This document shows, in pieces, positions 42,775-52,618 of a stretch of DNA of 64,000 bases. Made by a program: the position numbers and the translations under genes. The stretch covers positions 29,769 through 93,768 of the forward strand of contig JAAXIF010000107.1 in assembly GCA_012270485.1 (NCBI GenBank). The letters are read 5' to 3'. The DNA comes from Sphingobacteriales bacterium. GTDB taxonomy: Bacteria; Bacteroidota; Bacteroidia; Chitinophagales; Chitinophagaceae. Below the pieces are notes generated by a model. That model was not told the DNA's origin, did no database searches, and worked only from the letters and a program-made list of their open reading frames with translations. The first letter of the stretch is position 1, and the number at the start of each line of letters is the position of its first letter.

Positions 42775-45327
42775 ATGGATAATAATTTTTCAACACAGGT
42801 TAAAGAGATCATTTCTTTCAGCAGGGAAGAGGCTTTGCGGCTCGGAAACGACTTCATTGGCACAGAACACCTGTTATTGGGTTTGATCAGGGATGGCGAC
42901 AATACCGCCATCAAAGTATTAAAACAACTCAATGTTGATTTGTATGAATTGCGGAAGGAAGTGGAATTGGCTGTGAAAGATAAGACCGGTAAAAATATTG
43001 CCAATATCAATAGTTTACCCCTTACCAAACAGGCAGAAAAAGTAATTCGTGTTACAGTTCTTGAAGCCAAGGCTTTGAAGAGTCCATTGGTAGAAACTGA
43101 ACACCTTATGCTCAGCATTCTTAAGAATAAAGAGAATATAGCCACGCAGATTTTAAATCAATTTGATGTGGATTATGATCTATTCAGAAATGAGATAGGC
43201 ATGGTAGGCTCTACCAATCCCAATCCACGTGCAGAATTCAGTGATGAAGGCGAAGATGAATTCGATGAAGAGAAAAGAGGCTCCGGATATCAGCAACCCA
43301 AATCCGGCGCAAAGGCAGGCGGTAATGCTAAAAGTAAAACGCCGGTTCTCGACAATTTTGGCAGAGATATCACCAAATTGGCAGAATCAGGTTCCTTAGA
43401 CCCCATTGTAGGTCGTGAAGCGGAAATAGAAAGAGTGAGTCAGATATTGAGCCGCCGCAAAAAGAATAATCCTATTCTAATCGGTGAGCCGGGTGTAGGT
43501 AAAACAGCCATTGTTGAAGGATTGGCATTGCGTATCGTTCAACGTAAAGTAAGTCGTGTCCTCTTCGATAAACGCGTTATATCATTGGATTTAGCTGCAT
43601 TGGTAGCAGGTACCAAATACCGTGGTCAGTTTGAGGAAAGAATGAAAGCCATCATGAATGAACTGGAAAAAAACAGAGATGTTATTCTGTTCATTGATGA
43701 AATACATACCATTGTAGGTGCAGGTGGTGCCAGCGGTTCATTGGATGCATCCAATATATTCAAACCGGCTTTGGCAAGAGGAGAACTGCAATGTATTGGC
43801 GCATCTACCTTGGATGAGTACCGCATGTACATTGAAAAAGATGGTGCATTAGACAGACGATTCCAAAAAGTAATTGTAGAACCACCTAGTGTAGAAGATA
43901 CCATTACTATCCTTAATAATATCAAATCTAAATACGAAGACTTCCACAATGTATCTTATGGCGATGATGCCATTGATGCTTGTGTGAAATTGAGTGATCG
44001 TTATATGACGGATAGATTACTGCCTGACAAAGCGATTGATGTATTGGATGAAGTAGGAGCACGGGTACACCTGAAAAATATCAATGTTCCGCAGGAGATT
44101 GTGGAATTGGAGAAGAAGATCGAAGACATTAAGAACGAGAAAAATAAAGTAGTAAAAAGTCAGCGTTTTGAAGAAGCGGCTGCACTGCGTGATACGGAAA
44201 AGAGATTGGGAGAAGAATTAGAGAAAGCGAAGACTCAATGGGAAGAAGAAAGTAAACACAAACGTTATCCCATCAGTGAAGAGCATATCGCCGAAGTGGT
44301 GAGTATGATGACAGGTATTCCTGTGAAGAGAATGGTACAAGCAGAGACCGAGAAGCTACGCCGGATGAGTGATGATATGATGGGTATGGTGGTTGGACAA
44401 GACGAAGCCATTCAAAAAGTTGTGAAAGCCATTCAACGTAATCGTGTGGGTTTGAAAGATCCTAAGAAACCAATTGGAACCTTTATTTTCTTAGGTCCGA
44501 CAGGTGTTGGTAAAACAGAGTTGGCACGTGCTTTGGCTCGTTATATGTTTGATTCTGAAGACTCACTGATTCGTATTGATATGAGTGAATACATGGAGAA
44601 GTTCACCGTAAGTAGATTGATCGGAGCACCTCCGGGTTATGTAGGATATGAAGAGGGCGGACAGCTAACAGAAAAAGTAAGACGCAAGCCCTATTGTGTG
44701 ATCCTATTGGATGAAATCGAAAAAGCACATCCTGATATTTATAACATATTGTTGCAGGTATTGGATGATGGTCAGCTGACGGATGGGTTGGGTAGAAAAG
44801 TAGATTTCAAAAATACCATGATTATCATGACTTCTAACATAGGTGTTCGCCAGTTGAAAGAGTTTGGTGATGGGGTAGGTTTTGCAACTGCTACTCGTAT
44901 TCAAAATGCAGAGGAGAATAATAAGGCAGTCATTGAAAAAGCACTGAAAAGAACCTTCTCTCCGGAGTTCTTGAATCGTATTGATGATGTGGTCGTATTC
45001 AACTCATTGAGTCAAGAAAATATCTTTAACATTATTGATATTTTGATGAAAGGTGTTTCCAAGCGCTTACAAAATCTTGGATTCTCTTTAGAACTAACAG
45101 CAGCTGCCAAAGAATTCATTTCTGAAAAAGGCTATGATTCACAGTTTGGCGCACGTCCGCTACACCGCGCCATTCAAAAATACCTGGAAGATCCATTAGC
45201 GGAAGAGATTCTGAATATGAATATCAAGCAAGGAGATGTATTGATTGCAGATCTTGATAAAGAATCAGGTAAACTCAAATTCGATTTTCAGAAAAGAGTA
45301 GAAGAAGGAGAGAACGCACAAGTATAA
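42775..45327 (+). CDS. clpC: ATP-dependent Clp protease ATP-binding subunit ClpC
   Basis: An 850-aa Hsp100 protein. The N-terminal Clp-N repeats (about 1-145) start [20 protein letters not shown]. The first AAA domain has Walker [10 protein letters not shown] near 239 and Walker [11 protein letters not shown] near 303. A UVR motif ([16 protein letters not shown] near 463) lies in the middle. The second AAA has GPTGVGKTE near 577 and [11 protein letters not shown] near 642. It unfolds substrates for ClpP. A bidirectional hairpin follows. Confidence 0.95.
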   Translation: MDNNFSTQVKEIISFSREEALRLGNDFIGTEHLLLGLIRDGDNTAIKVLKQLNVDLYELRKEVELAVKDKTGKNIANINSLPLTKQAEKVIRVTVLEAKALKSPLVETEHLMLSILKNKENIATQILNQFDVDYDLFRNEIGMVGSTNPNPRAEFSDEGEDEFDEEKRGSGYQQPKSGAKAGGNAKSKTPVLDNFGRDITKLAESGSLDPIVGREAEIERVSQILSRRKKNNPILIGEPGVGKTAIVEGLALRIVQRKVSRVLFDKRVISLDLAALVAGTKYRGQFEERMKAIMNELEKNRDVILFIDEIHTIVGAGGASGSLDASNIFKPALARGELQCIGASTLDEYRMYIEKDGALDRRFQKVIVEPPSVEDTITILNNIKSKYEDFHNVSYGDDAIDACVKLSDRYMTDRLLPDKAIDVLDEVGARVHLKNINVPQEIVELEKKIEDIKNEKNKVVKSQRFEEAAALRDTEKRLGEELEKAKTQWEEESKHKRYPISEEHIAEVVSMMTGIPVKRMVQAETEKLRRMSDDMMGMVVGQDEAIQKVVKAIQRNRVGLKDPKKPIGTFIFLGPTGVGKTELARALARYMFDSEDSLIRIDMSEYMEKFTVSRLIGAPPGYVGYEEGGQLTEKVRRKPYCVILLDEIEKAHPDIYNILLQVLDDGQLTDGLGRKVDFKNTMIIMTSNIGVRQLKEFGDGVGFATATRIQNAEENNKAVIEKALKRTFSPEFLNRIDDVVVFNSLSQENIFNIIDILMKGVSKRLQNLGFSLELTAAAKEFISEKGYDSQFGARPLHRAIQKYLEDPLAEEILNMNIKQGDVLIADLDKESGKLKFDFQKRVEEGENAQV

Positions 45328-45352
45328 GAGAAGGTAAGTACTCGATATAAAG

Positions 45353-45380
45353 GCTCTGCTGAAAAGCGGAGCTTTTTTTT
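45353..45380 (+). terminator. Intrinsic terminator after clpC
   Basis: GCTCTGCT-GAAA-AGCGGAGC (45353-45372) is an 8-bp stem with one G-T pair and a GNRA-type tetraloop, followed by eight T residues. Confidence 0.9.
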
Positions 45381-45420
45381 GGTCGATAGTCCATAGACCA
45401 TGGTCCATGGACTATCGACT
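45381..45420. repeat. Inverted ATAGTCCAT repeat between clpC and ubiX
   Basis: GTCGATAGTCCAT (45382-45394) pairs exactly with ATGGACTATCGAC (45407-45419). It overlaps the ubiX stop and belongs to the same word family as 27865, 34540 and 55380. Confidence 0.8.
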
Positions 45421-45985
45421 ACGGTCTGCTTCCCCAACGGTAAGACGCCTGCTCTAACCCAGCAAGATCAAGCACACGATCAACAACAGTTGCGGCTACT
45501 TCTTCAATGGTTTGTGGGTTGCTGTAAAAGGAAGGGGTGGCGGGACAAATAATCCCGCCGGCGAGTGTCACCGTTTCCATATTTTTAATGTGGATGAGGT
45601 TATAAGGGGTTTCACGCACCATCAGGATCAACTTTCTTCTTTCTTTTAATACCACATCTGCAGCTCTTGTTACCAGGTCATCACTTACTCCGGCTGCAAT
45701 GCGACCAAGGGTACCCATGCTGCAGGGAGCAACGATCATGATATTATATTTAGCAGAACCGGAGGCAAAGGGTGCATTAAAATCATACTTTTCAAAATAG
45801 CGGAAGGGGTATTGATCATACTCCTCATTGCCCAATTCTGTTTTCCAAACTTCCTTGGCATTTTTACTCATGACGATGCCAATTTCCTGATATTGCTCAG
45901 GCATGGCCTGTAACTTATCAAGCAATAACTTGGCATAAATGGAACCACTGGCTCCTGTAATGGCAATGGCTATTTTGTTTTCCAT
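45419..45985 (-). CDS. ubiX: Flavin prenyltransferase UbiX family
   Basis: A 188-aa protein of the UbiX/Pad1 family. It has the FMN-binding start ITGASGSIYAKLLLDKL near residue 9. MIVAPCSMGTLGRIAAGVSDDLVTR is the family-specific stretch near 84; KLILMVRETPYN follows near 117. It makes prenylated FMN, cofactor of UbiD decarboxylases. No ubiD is near, so its partner must be elsewhere. Single gene. Confidence 0.92.
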   Translation of the reverse strand: MENKIAIAITGASGSIYAKLLLDKLQAMPEQYQEIGIVMSKNAKEVWKTELGNEEYDQYPFRYFEKYDFNAPFASGSAKYNIMIVAPCSMGTLGRIAAGVSDDLVTRAADVVLKERRKLILMVRETPYNLIHIKNMETVTLAGGIICPATPSFYSNPQTIEEVAATVVDRVLDLAGLEQASYRWGSRP

Positions 45986-46050
45986 AAACCCGTTTAGTAG
46001 GATAACAAAATTACTGTCTAAATGTTACAATTACCTTTATTTAAGGGCTA

Positions 46051-46947
46051 TTATGGTGCTGTAACCAACCGAGGCTGTCGGTGGTGCTTCTGTCCGGGTT
46101 CATATATCAGTCTTACAAAACTGCTGAAACGTTGGTTTTCTCTCTTCACCGGAACCCCAGCTACAATACCAATAAGCAGATTATCTGCGATGCCAACTCT
46201 CATTTGTGGTCTGATGACCATATCAAAATCCTTCTTTCGAAAATCCTTGTTGAACTCCATACCCACAAAATTTCGAGTACCCGGAATCATATAATGAAAA
46301 TTGGTATTGACCTGCCAATTCTTGCTGGTATGATGGGTAATAACACTTCTTTCAATTTGTGGTCCGGTATATAGTAGAGTATGGAAATTATTACCCCATC
46401 TTTTGGCAGCAATAAAGAATGGATTGAATTGATGAGCGCTGATGAATCGACTTGATTTGTAATTTCTGAATTCAGGCATCATGAATTCATGGATATAACC
46501 TATCGCCAAAGAGGTTTTGTGTTTTTCAGAAACAAAAAATGAATATTGTGTAGCGAGTTTTAGTCCATTCAGTTTTGATCCGGGAATAGAGTCTTTACTG
46601 ATGCCTCCTAGTGGTGAATAATAGGAGAAAGGAAGTTCTACTTCAAATCCCAATCTACTGATGGGTGCAAATTCATATTCAATCAATGTAGTATAAAGAT
46701 CGTATCGATTATTGTCTGTTAGTCCCAAACCAATATTCCATTCTCTTTCTCCTTTTCTGGCACCGAGATCACGAATCAAATCTATGAACAGCGGCTCAGC
46801 ATGTAAAACCTTATCCGGCTTACGTTTATCCTGTACTTCTTTGATATAGATACTATCAATTCGTTGCTTTTCCTGTTTCAAACTATCCATTTGACCAAAA
46901 GATTGCAGAAATCCTAATAGTACAAACGATAATAATAAATACCTCAT
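46051..46947 (-). CDS. Putative outer-membrane protein, beta-barrel-like
   Basis: A 298-aa protein from the ATG at 46947; the frame extends to 47067 through repeat DNA, which is rejected. A signal peptide (MRYLLLSFVLLGFLQSFGQ) precedes a mature part. That part has alternating-strand sequence, e.g. YDLYTTLIEYEFAPISRLGF, EVELPFSYYSPLGG and HKTSLAIGYIHEF. An outer-membrane barrel with about 8-12 strands is plausible. No named family recognised. Upstream 140 bp carry the second composite palindrome. Confidence 0.65.
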   Translation of the reverse strand: MRYLLLSFVLLGFLQSFGQMDSLKQEKQRIDSIYIKEVQDKRKPDKVLHAEPLFIDLIRDLGARKGEREWNIGLGLTDNNRYDLYTTLIEYEFAPISRLGFEVELPFSYYSPLGGISKDSIPGSKLNGLKLATQYSFFVSEKHKTSLAIGYIHEFMMPEFRNYKSSRFISAHQFNPFFIAAKRWGNNFHTLLYTGPQIERSVITHHTSKNWQVNTNFHYMIPGTRNFVGMEFNKDFRKKDFDMVIRPQMRVGIADNLLIGIVAGVPVKRENQRFSSFVRLIYEPGQKHHRQPRLVTAP

Positions 46948-47012
46948 GACGCGAAAATAGCAGCTATGGAAGTGTAGGGGTGTTAAGGAAAGGTGAAGGG
47001 TGGATAGGGAGA

Positions 47013-47075
47013 GGTGAAAAGTGAAAGGTGAAACGATACCATGGACTATGGTCCATTGACCTTTCACTTTTCACC
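47013..47075. repeat. Composite nested palindrome, copy 2
   Basis: GGTGAAAAGTGAAAGGT (47013-47029) pairs exactly with ACCTTTCACTTTTCACC (47059-47075). The enclosed ATGGAC-TATG-GTCCAT (47041-47056) is also palindromic. Same outer and inner words as 34508-34612. Confidence 0.85.
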
Positions 47076-47089
47076 TTTCACCATCAAGT

Positions 47090-48742
47090 CTATTTATACA
47101 TGATCTCATAATACTCATGCGCCATCCTGTTACTATCGAACTGGAAGCGTACATCTCTCATACCATTTTTGGTGATTTGTCTCCAGGTATCAAAGTTGTC
47201 ATAGTACATCGGGATGATCTGTTGCTCTAAAATTTCATAGGCTTTGTTCAAATCATATTCATCTTGATCGTGTACTGTCATATTTTCATAGTCAGCTTTA
47301 GGTACTACAAAACCATTGTTGCCATGGTTAATAAATTCAGGGATCCATCCATCATCCGTAGAGAAGTTTACCGCACCATTCATAGCAGCCGTCATACCAC
47401 TGGTTCCTGATGCTTCTCTGGGTACGCGTGGATTATTGAGCCAAACATCTGCTGCTTGTTTCATTCGCTTGCTCAATCCCAATTCATAACCAATCAATAC
47501 AGCTACATTTTTGTAGTTCTTACTCAAATGAACCAGGTTGTTGAATTGCGAAATAGCAGGATAATCAACAGGATAAGGTTTTCCAGCCCAAATGATCTGT
47601 ACCGGATGTTTTAAATCATTCAGCATTTTCTCAAAACGCTCCATGTCGTAGGTCAACATATCCGCACGTTTGTATCCGGCAAATCTTCTAGCCCATACAA
47701 TGGTTAGTACATTGGGATCAAATACTTTTCCGGTTTGATCGGCAACGATCTCAAAAGCTCTTTTCTTTAGGTACTTTTTTCTGTCATCAAATGCAAAGTC
47801 ATTACCTTCTTCCATGGCACGATACATTTGCTTATCAGCCCAATAACGCCAGTTCTGTGCGTTGGTGATAGATGTTATCGGACAAATACCCTCATGGTTC
47901 TTCCACATTTCACGACTTACATGTCCATGAAGTGCAGATACACCATTGGCTTTGCGTGCAAAGCGTAATGCAGCCAATGAGTGATTGAATTGATCGTCTT
48001 TAATACCGGTGAGTTTACGTACTTCATCAATACTTAATCCACAGAAATAACTCATTTTATGACATAAATAGATGTCATGTTTTTCATTACCCGCTTCTTC
48101 AGGAGTATGTGTGGTGAATACCAGATGCTCTTTTACTTTTTCGGCACTCTTGAATTTGTTCAACAAATAGAAAGCAGAAGAAATGCCATGTGCTTCATTC
48201 AAATGATATACATCAGGATTGAAGCCTAATTCGTCAATCAATTTAGCTCCACCTACGCCTAACAAAATAAATTGTGCAACTTTTGTTGCCACATTGGCGT
48301 CGTATAAACGATGTGTGATGGTTTGAGAAACATAATCGTTCTCCGGTAAATCAGTACTCAATAAAAATAGGGGAGCACTGTTGAATGTTTCCGGATTTAA
48401 ATAATATGCTTTCACCCACACCGGATGTTCATGGATCAATATCTGAAACTTGATACCGGTATCTTCGAGAAAACTATAAATTTTCTCCATGAAAGTAACC
48501 TGTAAAGTCTGGTCCTGATTTCTTGCCTGATCATAATAACCATACTTCCAAAGGATCCCGATACCAATCATATTCTGCTTAAGTTCATAGGCACTTCTTA
48601 GATGTGAACCCGCCAGAAATCCTAAACCGCCACTGTATATTTTTAAAGGTTGATGAATTGCAAATTCCATTGAAAAATAAGCAGCTTTCTTACTGTACTG
48701 CTCATTAATCTGATAAGGGACATGATAATTTCTAAAATTCAT
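47090..48742 (-). CDS. Alpha-glucan phosphorylase homologue (GT35), lacking the PLP lysine
   Basis: A 550-aa protein from the ATG at 48742; the frame reaches 48763 only with a TTG. It is the short bacterial GT35 type: AAYFSMEFAIHQPLKIYSGG near 24, LNEAHG (about 186), FTTHTPEEAGNEKHD near 214 and EASGTSGMTAAMNGAVNF near 443. In classical glycogen phosphorylases this last motif has Lys (EASGTGNMK), which binds PLP as a Schiff base. Here residue 451 is Thr. The enzyme may bind PLP differently or act as a non-phosphorylytic glucan transferase. No other glycogen gene is nearby. Confidence 0.8.
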   Translation of the reverse strand: MNFRNYHVPYQINEQYSKKAAYFSMEFAIHQPLKIYSGGLGFLAGSHLRSAYELKQNMIGIGILWKYGYYDQARNQDQTLQVTFMEKIYSFLEDTGIKFQILIHEHPVWVKAYYLNPETFNSAPLFLLSTDLPENDYVSQTITHRLYDANVATKVAQFILLGVGGAKLIDELGFNPDVYHLNEAHGISSAFYLLNKFKSAEKVKEHLVFTTHTPEEAGNEKHDIYLCHKMSYFCGLSIDEVRKLTGIKDDQFNHSLAALRFARKANGVSALHGHVSREMWKNHEGICPITSITNAQNWRYWADKQMYRAMEEGNDFAFDDRKKYLKKRAFEIVADQTGKVFDPNVLTIVWARRFAGYKRADMLTYDMERFEKMLNDLKHPVQIIWAGKPYPVDYPAISQFNNLVHLSKNYKNVAVLIGYELGLSKRMKQAADVWLNNPRVPREASGTSGMTAAMNGAVNFSTDDGWIPEFINHGNNGFVVPKADYENMTVHDQDEYDLNKAYEILEQQIIPMYYDNFDTWRQITKNGMRDVRFQFDSNRMAHEYYEIMYK

Positions 48743-48936
48743 AAATGCTCGTTTGGTGATCAATTAGCGCTTGCAATATAGGGGTATTTCAATAAAATGT
48801 ACTTTTTACACAATAGAACTGTGGGTAATCAGTGGGAAGATAATCAGCTTTGTACAAACAAACGTTAGGATTCAATGATGAAAAGGCATTGCAAACGTTT
48901 TCGGGAAATTTATACCGTAAAAATGGAACAATTGTA

Positions 48937-49887
48937 TCAAGACGATTTTTTCTTTTTAGCTTTCACTTCCTTCTTTTTTCGATAGGCATCATCAAAAAAA
49001 CATTTGATGCCTCTATGGTTGCCACAACTTCCTTGCTCTTTTACATTGACATGGTTGCCGGAAAAACTAAAATCTATGATACATGGATCACCATTCTGCA
49101 GATAGATGGCAGTTGAAGCTGTTTTCATTTTAAAATCGCCTTTCAATTCACCTACACATGCACCTTTGTCTTTCTCAAAATGAATAAAAAACAAGTATGT
49201 ATTCGCATCTTTACCATCACGGATGGAGATATAATTCTTTTCATTCTTTACATAGTCGCCACTTAACTTGTTTTTTCTGGGGAGGGTATCAATTGGATTA
49301 ATCACTGCTGTTTTTTCCGGATCTTCATTACTGTCGTTGATCACTAGCATAAAGAATCCTTCATTGTTATAAATCCAACCGGCTCTTGTAAATTTTGTGG
49401 TATTGTCCGGCGCTTGTTTTTCACGATTGATCAGGAAGGTGGGTTCCTTATTAATCGAAACAAATCGATAATAATTATCTGTTTTCTGATTTGTCAACAA
49501 CTCTTTGGATGCTAAATAGGAAAGTTTTTTATCTGTTACAAATACAACATTTGTGGTCTTTTTTTGTCGGGTGAAATTGAGCAATAAATAATTTTCATTT
49601 TCTTTTTCAATGATACCCACCGGACGAATCACCGTTTTTTTATCTTTTCCTACATAAGTCTTTAGCACAGAATCAGGAATGAACTGAACCAAAGCCTTGT
49701 AACCAATTCGAGTGGTATCAGCTTTACGTGCCAGATTGGAGTCGGCCATTAAAAATGATCCGGTAATTTTTGGGAATACAGTAATAAAATCTTCTGCTTT
49801 TAAAGGCACTTCGCCGGAAAAGTCAATTTTTTTGTCCTTACAGGCGAAACAAATGATCAGCAAACATATAGGCGCCCAGTATCTCAT
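48937..49887 (-). CDS. Putative lipoprotein of unknown function
   Basis: A 316-aa lipoprotein from the ATG at 49887 (frame extends to 49983 but lacks a leader). The signal ends CFAC with Cys16. The body has no recognised family; it contains beta-rich segments such as NYLLLNFTRQKKTTNVVFV and a C-terminal GNHVNVKEQGSCGNHRGIKC segment with three Cys. The extreme C-terminus is Lys-rich (KKKEVKAKKKKSS). It is divergent from the mntR-like gene, sharing a short promoter region. Confidence 0.6.
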   Translation of the reverse strand: MRYWAPICLLIICFACKDKKIDFSGEVPLKAEDFITVFPKITGSFLMADSNLARKADTTRIGYKALVQFIPDSVLKTYVGKDKKTVIRPVGIIEKENENYLLLNFTRQKKTTNVVFVTDKKLSYLASKELLTNQKTDNYYRFVSINKEPTFLINREKQAPDNTTKFTRAGWIYNNEGFFMLVINDSNEDPEKTAVINPIDTLPRKNKLSGDYVKNEKNYISIRDGKDANTYLFFIHFEKDKGACVGELKGDFKMKTASTAIYLQNGDPCIIDFSFSGNHVNVKEQGSCGNHRGIKCFFDDAYRKKKEVKAKKKKSS

Positions 49888-49929
49888 GAACCTAATTTGA
49901 CTTAAAAATAGTGTTTTCGATGGAAGTAC

Positions 49930-49966
49930 TTGCAAATTCGGTAATAAAAATTTAGGTTTGTCTAAA
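49930..49966 (+). promoter_or_regulatory. mntR-like promoter with overlapping DtxR-type operator
   Basis: TTG (49930-49932), a 20-nt spacer and TAGGTTTG (49953-49960) match the Bacteroidota promoter consensus. TTTAG-GTTTGT-CTAAA (49951-49966) is a palindrome that overlaps the -7 box, an arrangement typical of a metal-dependent DtxR/MntR operator. A second half-site AATTTAGGG lies at 49971. It lies just upstream of the repressor gene, so autorepression is likely. Confidence 0.7.
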
Positions 49967-49981
49967 AATAAATTTAGGGTC

Positions 49982-50641
49982 ATGAAGTTTACGATGGCGG
50001 AGGAGAATTATATTAAAGCAGTATATCACTTACAACATGGTCAGGAAGTGGTTAGTACCAATGCGTTATCTGCAGAGCTACAAACTAAGCCTGCCTCGGT
50101 GACGGATATGCTCAAAAAATTAAAAGCTAAAAAAATCATTAGCTATGAACCTTACCGTGGTGTAAAACTGAGTGCAGAGGGTAGGAAAGTGGCTTTGGGC
50201 ATTGTACGCAAGCATCGGTTATGGGAATATTTCCTGGTAGATAAATTGCAATTTGGTTGGGATGAAGTACATGAAGTTGCGGAAGAACTGGAACATATCA
50301 GCAGTAACAAACTTATTGATAAACTAGATGAGTTTTTAGGTCATCCTAAATTTGATCCGCATGGTGATCCGATACCCGATAGTAAAGGCAAGATCATTGC
50401 GCAACCACAAGAACAGTTATCAGGAGCCCTCCTTCATACACCTGTTCAAATTACTGCAGTGGGTAGTCAATCCACTGAATTATTGGAATTGTTGAAACAT
50501 AAAGGACTACAAATGGGTACACGTTTAGAAGTAAAAAAAGTATTTGATTTTGACGGATCATTGGAGCTACGCATTAAAAATCAACAAGTCGTTACAGTAA
50601 GCCGTGAATTGGCATCTGTACTATTTGTAAAATCCCTGTAA
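49982..50641 (+). CDS. DtxR/MntR-family metal-dependent transcriptional repressor
   Basis: A 219-aa protein from the ATG at 49982. It begins with the DtxR-type winged HTH (AEENYIKAVYHLQ, then LKAKKIISYEPYRGVKLSAEG). The dimerisation helix and metal-site region includes VRKHRLWEYFLVDKLQF near 76 and VHEVAEELEHISS near 99. The C-terminal FeoA/SH3-like domain is about 145-219. It senses Mn2+ or Fe2+. The NRAMP gene begins 1 bp after its stop, so both are one operon; the operator at 49951 supports autoregulation. Confidence 0.88.
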   Translation: MKFTMAEENYIKAVYHLQHGQEVVSTNALSAELQTKPASVTDMLKKLKAKKIISYEPYRGVKLSAEGRKVALGIVRKHRLWEYFLVDKLQFGWDEVHEVAEELEHISSNKLIDKLDEFLGHPKFDPHGDPIPDSKGKIIAQPQEQLSGALLHTPVQITAVGSQSTELLELLKHKGLQMGTRLEVKKVFDFDGSLELRIKNQQVVTVSRELASVLFVKSL

Positions 50642-50642
50642 C

Positions 50643-52523
50643 ATGAAACAAAATAATGAATCGGTTTCTCTGAGTGAAGTGCATGAAACAGTGGATACAA
50701 CTACACCACGAAAAGGATGGAGACGTATATTGGCTTATTTGGGGCCGGCATACTTGGTGAGTGTGGGTTATATGGATCCGGGTAATTGGGCAACTGATCT
50801 TCAAGGGGGTGCCAAATTTGGTTATCAACTCATTTGGGTTTTACTGATGAGTAACCTCATGGCATTATTGCTACAAAGTTTGAGTGCCAGATTGGGTATT
50901 GTGAGAAGAAGAGACCTTGCACAAGCCAATCGAGAAACCTATCCACCCGTTGTCAATTTTTGTTTGTACATATTGGCAGAACTGGCCATTGCAGCTACCG
51001 ATCTGGCAGAAGTAGTAGGTATGGCTATCGGCTTACATTTGTTGACGGGCTTGCCATTAATGTGGGGTGTTGCTATTACCGTATTAGATACTTTTCTTTT
51101 TCTGCTGCTGCAACGATATGGCATCCGTAAAATGGAGGCATTTATTTTGGCATTGGTAGCTACGATTGGAGTTTCTTTTTTGATTGAAATTTTATTGGCA
51201 AAACCGGATCTTTCAGAAGTAGTTACCGGATTCGTTCCATCCATGTTGAGTAATGAGTCTTTGTACATTGCAGTGGGGATTATTGGCGCTACTGTAATGC
51301 CCCATAATCTTTACTTGCATTCTGCATTGGTTCAAACCAGAAAGATTGGGTCAGATCAAAAAAGCATTAAGCGTGCATTGAAATATAATTTTATTGATAG
51401 TACCATCGCATTGAATGCAGCATTTTTTGTGAATGCTGCGATACTTGTTTTGGCGGCAACTGTTTTTTTCAAAACAGGAAATACGGAAGTAGCCAGAATT
51501 GAAGATGCGCACAAATTATTGCAACCGCTTTTAGGAACAGAATTAGCGCCCATTCTTTTTGCAGTAGCACTGATTGCTGCGGGGCAAAGCTCTACCATTA
51601 CCGGTACACTTGCCGGACAAATAGTAATGGAAGGATATTTACGATTGCGTTTGAATCCTTGGTTGAGAAGATTGATTACCCGTTTAATTGCGATTGTTCC
51701 TGCTGTATTGGTAATTGGGATTTATGGAGATGATAAGGTGGATGACTTACTGGTGTTCAGTCAGGTGATACTGAGTTTACAATTGGGATTTGCTGTGATA
51801 CCATTGATCCATTTTGTAAGTGATAAAGAAACCATGGGCAGTTTTGTGATTAAACCATGGGTGAAAGTTGCTGCATGGACTGTAGCTTGTATTTTGGTAT
51901 TCTTAAATGTAAAACTGGTTGCTGAAGAAGCATTGGCTGTGTATGATGCACAAGGTGAGTGGGGATTGAAGATCTTGGTAAGTGTTTTGATACTATTGTT
52001 TTTATGGTTATTTGTGACCATGACTTTCCTTCCATTCTTTAAAAAGAAAAGAGAACAACAGCATGCAGCTATGCATGGAGAATGGGCCGAATTGGACAAT
52101 CTTTCTGTGAAAGCAACGAAGAAAATTGCCATTGCACTGGATTTTACAAAAGCCGACGAAAAACTGATTGCGCATGCTTTGGCTCAGGGTAATAAGAACG
52201 TTTCCTTTTTACTGTTACATGTGGTAGAAAGTGTGTCGGCCAAATACCTTGGTGATGCCAGTGATGATGACGAGACAAGGTTGGATAAAAAAAGGATTGA
52301 TCATTATTGTGCCCAACTAAGGGCGCAGGGCTATCAGGCAGAAGCCGTATTGGGATATAAGAATCGTGTTACAGAAATCATTAGGATCGTAAAAGATTCA
52401 GGAGCAGATATGGTAGTAATGGGAGCACACCGGCACAGTGGTTGGAAGGATTATTTGTTTGGTGAAACCATTGAAGATGTTCGTCATGCCTTACAAATAC
52501 CGGTACTGATCGTGAATGTTTAG
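50643..52523 (+). CDS. NRAMP-family Mn/Fe transporter fused to a UspA domain
   Basis: A 626-aa protein. The N-terminal part (about 25-465) is an 11-TM NRAMP. It has YMDPGNWATDLQGG near 39-52, the metal-binding DPGN of TM1, and ATVMPHNLYLHSALVQTR near 218, the MPH motif of TM6. The C-terminal part (about 490-626) is a universal-stress-protein domain. It ends VVMGAHRHSGWKDYLFGETI, the G-x2-G-x-G(S/T) type nucleotide site. It imports Mn2+ or other divalent metals. The fused Usp may regulate the channel by nucleotide binding (inference). Co-transcribed with the repressor. Confidence 0.9.
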   Translation: MKQNNESVSLSEVHETVDTTTPRKGWRRILAYLGPAYLVSVGYMDPGNWATDLQGGAKFGYQLIWVLLMSNLMALLLQSLSARLGIVRRRDLAQANRETYPPVVNFCLYILAELAIAATDLAEVVGMAIGLHLLTGLPLMWGVAITVLDTFLFLLLQRYGIRKMEAFILALVATIGVSFLIEILLAKPDLSEVVTGFVPSMLSNESLYIAVGIIGATVMPHNLYLHSALVQTRKIGSDQKSIKRALKYNFIDSTIALNAAFFVNAAILVLAATVFFKTGNTEVARIEDAHKLLQPLLGTELAPILFAVALIAAGQSSTITGTLAGQIVMEGYLRLRLNPWLRRLITRLIAIVPAVLVIGIYGDDKVDDLLVFSQVILSLQLGFAVIPLIHFVSDKETMGSFVIKPWVKVAAWTVACILVFLNVKLVAEEALAVYDAQGEWGLKILVSVLILLFLWLFVTMTFLPFFKKKREQQHAAMHGEWAELDNLSVKATKKIAIALDFTKADEKLIAHALAQGNKNVSFLLLHVVESVSAKYLGDASDDDETRLDKKRIDHYCAQLRAQGYQAEAVLGYKNRVTEIIRIVKDSGADMVVMGAHRHSGWKDYLFGETIEDVRHALQIPVLIVNV

Positions 52524-52556
52524 TGGAAAATAAGCTATGAAAGGCTAAAAGGGCAT

Positions 52557-52589
52557 TTGTCCTGAAATAGCTTGAATTCGTTACATTTG
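52557..52589 (+). promoter_or_regulatory. Promoter of icd
   Basis: TTG (52557-52559), a 22-nt spacer and TACATTTG (52582-52589) match the Bacteroidota promoter. The -7 box ends 29 bp before the ATG. Confidence 0.7.
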
Positions 52590-52618
52590 TGCCCGTTTTA
52601 TCATTAAAATAAACCGTA

